A stretch of 64,000 nt of DNA from Galerina marginata (Eukaryota; Basidiomycota; Agaricomycetes; Agaricales; Galerinaceae). The translations under genes and the position numbers were made by a program. Below the pieces are notes generated by a model that saw only the letters and a list, made by a program, of their open reading frames with translations, did not search any database and had not been told where the DNA came from. The stretch covers positions 1,860,001 to 1,924,000 of the forward strand of contig JAECYW010000005.1 in NCBI GenBank assembly GCA_023014335.1. The letters are read 5' to 3'. Below, one piece after another: positions 58,765-64,000 of the stretch (the stretch's first letter is position 1; every line of letters begins with the position of its first letter).

Positions 58765-59149
58765 ATGACAACACCTATTACACGCAACGTCGGAAGTCGC
58801 GGAACCACTATGGTGATTTAAAACTTCCTACCGGTCAATCGAAATTCTAGGCGCAAATCATTGAATTTTTAGCCAGGCCATTGCATGTGGAACAGCCATC
58901 GTCGCAGCTTTGGGAGGCATGTATATGATGGGAAAGGACGTCAAGACGAAAGAGGGACAGGCCTCTCCATATGGTAAGTTCAAAATTCGTTTACGAACTG
59001 GGTAGTGGATGGGCGTTAAGTAGAATTTTGCAGCGAAATCAGGACAAGGACTCGGCGGTGGAGACAAAGCTATGACGTCAGCTGATGTTAGCGCCGCGGT
59101 TACAGGTACTGATCGTCCAAGTGCCACCACGAAGCAGCAAGAGAAATAA
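58765..59149 (+). CDS. Small membrane protein (86 aa) of unknown function
   Basis: Three exons (58765-58812, 58877-58973, 59034-59149) add up to 87 codons with an intact frame. The N-terminus MTTPITRNVGSRGTTM is basic and hydroxylated, followed by a hydrophobic helix AIACGTAIVAALGGMYMMG and a polar tail ending DRPSATTKQQEK. A short basic leader before one helix is typical of small mitochondrial inner-membrane proteins, but an ER location is equally possible. I do not recognise a named family. It was recovered from splice sites, not from a single open frame. Confidence 0.55.
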
Positions 59150-60217
59150 AAGAAATAGGACGCGAAGGGCTTCATTCTTCAACTCATTAAAATTCCAAGG
59201 TTCTAGCTCGGAGTGGGAAGCAGCTTATTGCTCGCCAACTAAGGGTGGTCTAAAGAATAAATTGGCATCATATGTTTTGATAACATACGCATCTGTATCG
59301 CTAGAAATTCCGGAAACTGGAACTTTGTACTCTGTAGAAATGGTGCAGTATGAAGTCAATTCATCTCCGCGGCGTGAAAAGCTCCCGACATAAAACGGTC
59401 CTTACCCAAAAGAGGGACCAAAAGATTTTTCAAATTCCTTCCTCTTCCGACATACCGTTTTGTCTTCCAATCAATATCTCCACCGTTTTTCAACCGATTT
59501 TTTTCAAATCGCTCTCCTAGGCGGCTGGGTATCACAGGTGGTGAGTCCCGGGATTTTTTTGAGCTTCATATTGCAAAATCAGATGTTTCCTTTCATCACA
59601 AAAGATCGCCTCAAAAGTTTAATCGGTGGGCTACTAACGGTAGTAGAGAGTATGTCGTACGGGAAGGACGCTCTGTGCCAAAGGTCCCCAGTGAGTGGTC
59701 CGCATCTCTTACATATACGCAGATTGTGTGAAATGCCCTTTCAAAAATAGAGTGATAGAGTGATTGAGGTTCTTGTTTTCCTCGAAGCTAAATCCAGCAC
59801 TTAACTTCAACAAATCATAAGCTTGAAGACCTTCCAAGTCTTGGAGCAGAAGCGAAGCCCAATGATGGCGCCGATCATACTCGATGACGCCGGCGGCGAC
59901 GCTTCCGCCCAAATTTGATTCCGTGAATGAATCTGGATTTTAGGTCCTAGCCAGGACCAGCAATGGAGAAAGCAACAACAACAAAGAAAATAGTATTCTT
60001 TGCGGTACGGTCAGTTCAGTTACAAACTCTCGAGACCTACAGACTGACAAACTGGTAATTAGCAGGCAGTGGACTATTATAAAGAACAAAGAAGCTTCGA
60101 AGGCCCTGGACTAAATTATACGAGTCAAGGAGAAAAAGGGAGCAGAAAGACAAGACAAGAGGCAAGACAAGGGAAAGAGACAAGAGACAAAGAAAAGGTG
60201 AGGTACAAAGGGCTTGG
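59150..60217. other. Convergent intergenic region
   Basis: About 1.07 kb between two convergent genes. Purine-rich (AG-rich) near 60070-60200. Short open frames only, with no motif. Confidence 0.45.
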
Positions 60218-63200
60218 TCACGATTTCAAAAAGGCTAACCGAGAAGAAAAAAATCCAGTGATAGAGGATAGCGAGGGACAAAATCTCGATGCCTTCCGTT
60301 CCTTCTTCTCTCTCCTCGTAGCCAGCCGTGTATAGGTGTTCCAGGAGACAACCCCGTTCGAGCCACCGGAAATGAGGCGCGTGCGGGTGTCGACCTCGAC
60401 CTCGGCCACGATTTCGACTTCAGTTTCGACCTGAACTTCCGCGTCGACCTTTGGGGGTTCCGAGCGAGCGCGCTTGGGCGGCGTAGGCTCCTCGTCGGCA
60501 GTCGGGGTGTGGGGTGTGGCCGGGGGTGTTGCGTCGTCTCGGCGGCGCTTTCTTCGCTTGCTAGGAGTCTCAGCTGGAGGCTGGACCCGCTCCGCGCGAA
60601 GTTGGCGGCGGCGTGCTCGCTCTTCAAGACGACGTTCCTGTTCCTTGAGACATTCACAGATTAGAATCGTCACCAAGGAAAGGACAAAGACAAAGAACTC
60701 ACCAGGCGATATCGTAGATTCGCTTCTGATCCAAGGGGTCCGTCAGCGACCTGACGCTGGCGGAGAGGATCGGCGCGTCCCGGTAGGGAGCGGATGGGTC
60801 GAGGACCGTGCGCAGACACTTCTGGGACACTTCTATTGAGGTATGCCGTCGCCGAGGGCCCTCTGGCGACTGCAGCGGCGTAGTTGAACGGGTTCCTTCG
60901 CCTTTCCGTGGCTTCGTCTTCTGCTCTCCTGATCATATCCCAGAACCTCTGCTCAGACTCGGCCTCCTCCTGGGTCATTGCAGGTTCTTCGGGCTGCGAT
61001 TGAGTTGGAGGTGGCGGAGCGGTATGGGAAGTGGAAGCAGGTGAAGACGTGAAGGAGGTTTCTTGACTTGAAACCGAGGAGGAAATCCAACCCAGCCAAA
61101 CGTTGGTAGCCCTTTCGAACTGCTCAGCGGCGTGGTCGACCGAAGGCTGGTTATGCGGGGTGCAGGCTTGTTGGGAGTAGAACGTGGCCGGGGCTTGCTG
61201 TTGCTACAGATCAGGTCAAACATTGACGAAGAAGTTGAGGATAGAAGGAATACGCACGAATGAGGGCGGTTGAGCCCGATGGAAGGCGTTCGGGTCATAA
61301 TGACCCTGCTCTTGGAGCAGCTGGGCGCGATTATACTTTCGAAATTCCCAGTAAGCCGACAATGCTCTTTCGGAGAATTTAAAAAACTCACCGTCTGTAC
61401 CCAGCTAGGATGTACTCCACCAAAGTGAGCGCCATCCTTTGGGTGGAGTCAGTACAGATCAAGAAGATACAGAACAGCGAGGAAATCACAGTCGGTGCCC
61501 TGGCATATGCGAGGTTCCCGCCGGATTGCTCGGGATTTGACTGTCAAAGAAAGGTTAGGATATCGAAGACGAAAAACAATCAAAGAATACTCACAGTTGA
61601 TGCCCAGGCGCTTTGAGCATTACCGTCGTGGAACTGGGGCTGTTGTTCCTGCTGGGCGCGCGGTTGCTGCACAAGGTATCAGATCAGCAAATAGATAGAG
61701 TGGAGGTCACTGTAAACTGACCGTCTGTACCCAGCTACCCGCCTGACCGAAGGACTGCATCACTGGCTGATGCACTGGCTGCTGGGCGTGTTGCTGTTGA
61801 CACCATGTCAGCATCCGGGAACAATGCAAGAAAGAAAAGAAGCCTGACATTCATCTGTACCCAGGGCGTGTTCGTGTTCGTATCGACATCTTGGTCCATG
61901 TCGACGTCTTCATCGTAAAGGTAAGCCGGAAGTTGCTGGGCGCTCGGTTGCTAATATAACGCAGTTAATAACAGGCGATAAAGCAGAAGGCACGGAGAAC
62001 TTACAGTCTGTACCCGTTCGGCTTGGGTGTTGTTGGGGGCTCCTAGTTGGAATGCGGTAGGCTGGGCGTCATTCTGTTGAGATCTATCAGTCACGAATTC
62101 AACGAGGGAAGTGGTAAGCCTCACATTGATCGGTACCCTGCTCGAAGTCGGTTGTTCAGTGTTCCAGGCAGCAGCGGGCTGGAAGGGGGGTGGCTGGAAG
62201 GAGGGCTGGAAGGGCTGCTGCTGCTGGAAGGTGTGTTGAGGCCTTGCTGCCTCGAAGACCGAGTTCGTCGGCACAGGAGAAGGCCTGGCTTGAGTTGGTG
62301 CCTCTGCTTCCGCCGATAAGCGCGAAAGCAGAGATGGCTGGGAGGGGGTTTGGGAACTTGGCGCCTGTGCTGGAGCCGGTGTGGGTACGAATCCGCTCCG
62401 GCCACTAGATACCCCGGCTTCTTCGTTGCTTCTGCTTTCTTCCTCAAACAAGTCCCGAGGGTCAAAACTCTCAAGAAGTGCTTGAGGTACTATAGGGTAG
62501 GTCTGCGACGAGGAAGCCGGCAGTTGGTGTGCAGAGCAAGAACCATTGTCTGCGCGTTGCTTTCCTTTGCCTTTTCCCATCGCCGAAGAGTTGTCGTTGA
62601 GCCGCAGGCTCGATAGATTAAGGATGTCGAAATCGGGGACGTCTTCACGCCTAGTTGCTGGAGGGTTGCTTGGCCCTGCATCGGCGCGTAGGGCATTTCG
62701 ATAGTTGCTGGGCCCGGCCTCTGCGTTCTGAGACGTCGAATCGAGGCGTAGCGCATTCGGGTGATTACTGGGCCCAGCAACTGCGTTTTCCCTATTCGCG
62801 TCGTTACCGGGCCTGGTGTCTCGTAAAGCGTTAGGGTGATTACTAGGGCCGGCCACTGCGTTTTGCGAGTTTGAATTGTTGCTCGGCCCAGCTACTGCGT
62901 TTTGCTGGTTGGAAGGATAGTTGTTGGAGGAATAGTTATTGGATGGATAGTTGTTGGGTCCCGGTCCTGCGCCTAGTGCGTTGTGGTGGTTGCTCGGTCC
63001 AGCCCCTGCATTTGGTCCATTGGAATTGCCGTGGGGTCCAGCGGGCCCGCGTCGTGCGTTCGAAGAGCTGGCGCCTGGACGTCGGCCATATGGAGTAGCG
63101 CGTACAGCGCCGTGAGCGTTTCCACGGCTGGCGCCTCCATTGCTAGAACCGTTGGCTATGCTGTCCTGGATCCGCCTCTCCTTTTCTTCCTGTTGTTGGT

Positions 63201-63606
63201 GGATATCGCGGGCAAGATTTTCGGCGGCCACTTCCTGTGGGCTGCGCTCGGGCTCGTCCTCTTCGTCCGTCGCGTCGCCGTCGCGTTCTATGGCGTTCGG
63301 GTTGCTGTGGCATACGACGGTATCAGTACCCACCCAAATCTAAAACACGAAAGGAACTGACCGAGGGAGAACAACAGTGTGACGCCTAATCTGCGGCTCG
63401 AGGGCAAGCACCCTGACTATGGTAACGTAGTCCTCAGAATTCCGCTGGGCAGCGTTCTGACGCGGCTGGGGAACCCTGGGTGGCGCGCGCATGTTGAAAA
63501 ACGCGATCCGGATGGGCTCGAGAAAGGCTGGGTCTATTATAACTGCCAATAGCGCTACGAAGATAGCGTGAATGTTGCGAAGATCCCAAGGGTGTTCGAT
63601 AGGCAT
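60218..63606 (-). CDS. Low-complexity protein built from repeats and duplicated small exons
   Basis: A multi-exon gene of unknown function. The first exon (MPIEHPWDLRNIHAIFVALL and on) has a hydrophobic stretch (IHAIFVALLAVIIDPAFLEPI). The second is long and includes an acidic ATDEEDEPERSPQEVA helix and repeats of the form NAVAGPSNHPNALR at about 62640-63010. Then come at least six small phase-0 exons (61400-62080), several ending in a W-V-Q-T type sequence. Later exons hold YNRAQLLQEQGHYDPNAFH, FERATNVWLGWISSS, EQRFWDMIRRAEDEATERRR, and a C-terminal basic part EQERRLEERARRRQLRAERV with an NLS-like KRRKRRRDD, ending at 60218. The basic C-terminus suggests a nuclear protein. The N-terminal hydrophobic stretch argues the other way, so location is open. 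Confidence 0.65.
62640..63010 (-). repeat. Coding tandem repeats (AVAGPSNHPNALR type)
   Basis: About six imperfect copies of a unit encoding N-A-x-A-G-P-S-N-x-x-N-A-L, recognisable also at DNA level (GGGTGATTACT...GCGTTTT on the plus strand). Units differ in length by insertions of 5-15 residues. Confidence 0.7.
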
Positions 63607-64000
63607 GTTTGATAGTGGTTAAGTGGTTAAGTGGTTGAAGCTGGTTAGGCTGGTGGTCACTGATAAAGTACGGGGGATACGATGTTTTGTAAAAACAGAA
63701 AGATGCATTGTGCCTTGCTTCGCGTTATAAGGCATTTGTGCCACAACTCGTGGTCGAGCCACTCGTCCCTCGGTCGCTTTGGCTGGGCCATAGCCACCCC
63801 GCTTTGCCTTGGGCCAAGTTTGGCCCGTGGTCGCGCTTTGCGTCGGTCATTTGACATTGTTCGCCCTATCAGGGGCCATGAAAGGGTAAACGTGTTCCCT
63901 TGCTGGCCGGCATGAGAATGTGGCCCATTGTCGCGGTTTCCTGCATCGTAGAGCAAAGCGTTGAGTTGGTCGGGAATGTGCCACTCCTTCCTTTTCGGGA
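63607..64000. other. Right-edge stretch
   Basis: About 0.4 kb upstream of the minus-strand gene, presumably its promoter. A short run TTAAGTGGTTAAGTGGTTGAAG follows directly after the start codon region (about 63619-63640). Nothing else was recognised; a gene starting beyond the edge cannot be excluded. Confidence 0.4.

Overview
The window is nuclear DNA of a basidiomycete fungus, most likely a mushroom-forming Agaricomycete. The evidence is genes split by many short introns of about 45-65 nt with GT-AG borders, no operons, and several families typical of or restricted to that group: macrofage activating glycoprotein (MAG), DUF6699, DUF6593, a CYP53 benzoate hydroxylase, F-box proteins and GH16/GH53 wall-degrading enzymes. 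I found no tRNA, rRNA, CRISPR array or organellar sequence.

Layout. 1-9.8 kb: a GPI-anchored MAG homologue (-), a CYP53 P450 (+), a small one-helix membrane protein (+) and a DUF6699 protein (-). 9.8-17 kb: a full ABCC (MRP-type) transporter with more than 30 introns. 17.6-26.5 kb: a DUF1770-like protein, the GPI-anchor enzyme PIG-L (-), and, 87 bp away and divergent, a 1,776-aa low-complexity protein with an RRM-like segment. 29.1-29.8 kb: a complete Ubc4/5-type E2 enzyme. 30.2-33.4 kb: a 3.27-kb non-autonomous DNA transposon with 34-bp terminal inverted repeats, a 4-bp target duplication, subterminal palindrome arrays and an apparently captured piece of a host gene. 34.4-38.6 kb: DUF6593 and a secreted GH16 laminarinase with two GC-AG introns. 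38.8-45.2 kb: a stand-alone Nup96 nucleoporin (-) divergent from an F-box gene (+). 45.5-46.2 kb: a small multi-exon gene of unknown function (-). 46.2-49.9 kb has no supportable gene. 49.9-58.4 kb: a GH53 galactanase, then two paralogous single-pass membrane proteins with F-box/LRR relics between them. 58.8-59.1 kb: an 86-aa membrane protein. 60.2-63.6 kb: a low-complexity protein (-) built partly from tandemly duplicated small exons.

How the genes work together. Most neighbours look unrelated, as is usual for fungal housekeeping and accessory genes. GH16, GH53 and the two membrane proteins could all act at the polysaccharide/cell-surface interface. PIG-L makes the GPI precursor that the MAG-type protein would need. 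The P450 and the ABC transporter are separated by unrelated genes, and I do not propose a metabolic cluster.

Exon models were built by eye from reading frame, splice borders and family motifs. For CYP53, PIG-L, DUF1770, the E2, DUF6593, GH16, GH53, both membrane paralogues, the 86-aa protein and the 1,776-aa protein, the exon lengths add up to an intact frame. Models for the ABC transporter, MAG, Nup96, the F-box gene and the 60-63 kb gene are less exact at individual borders.
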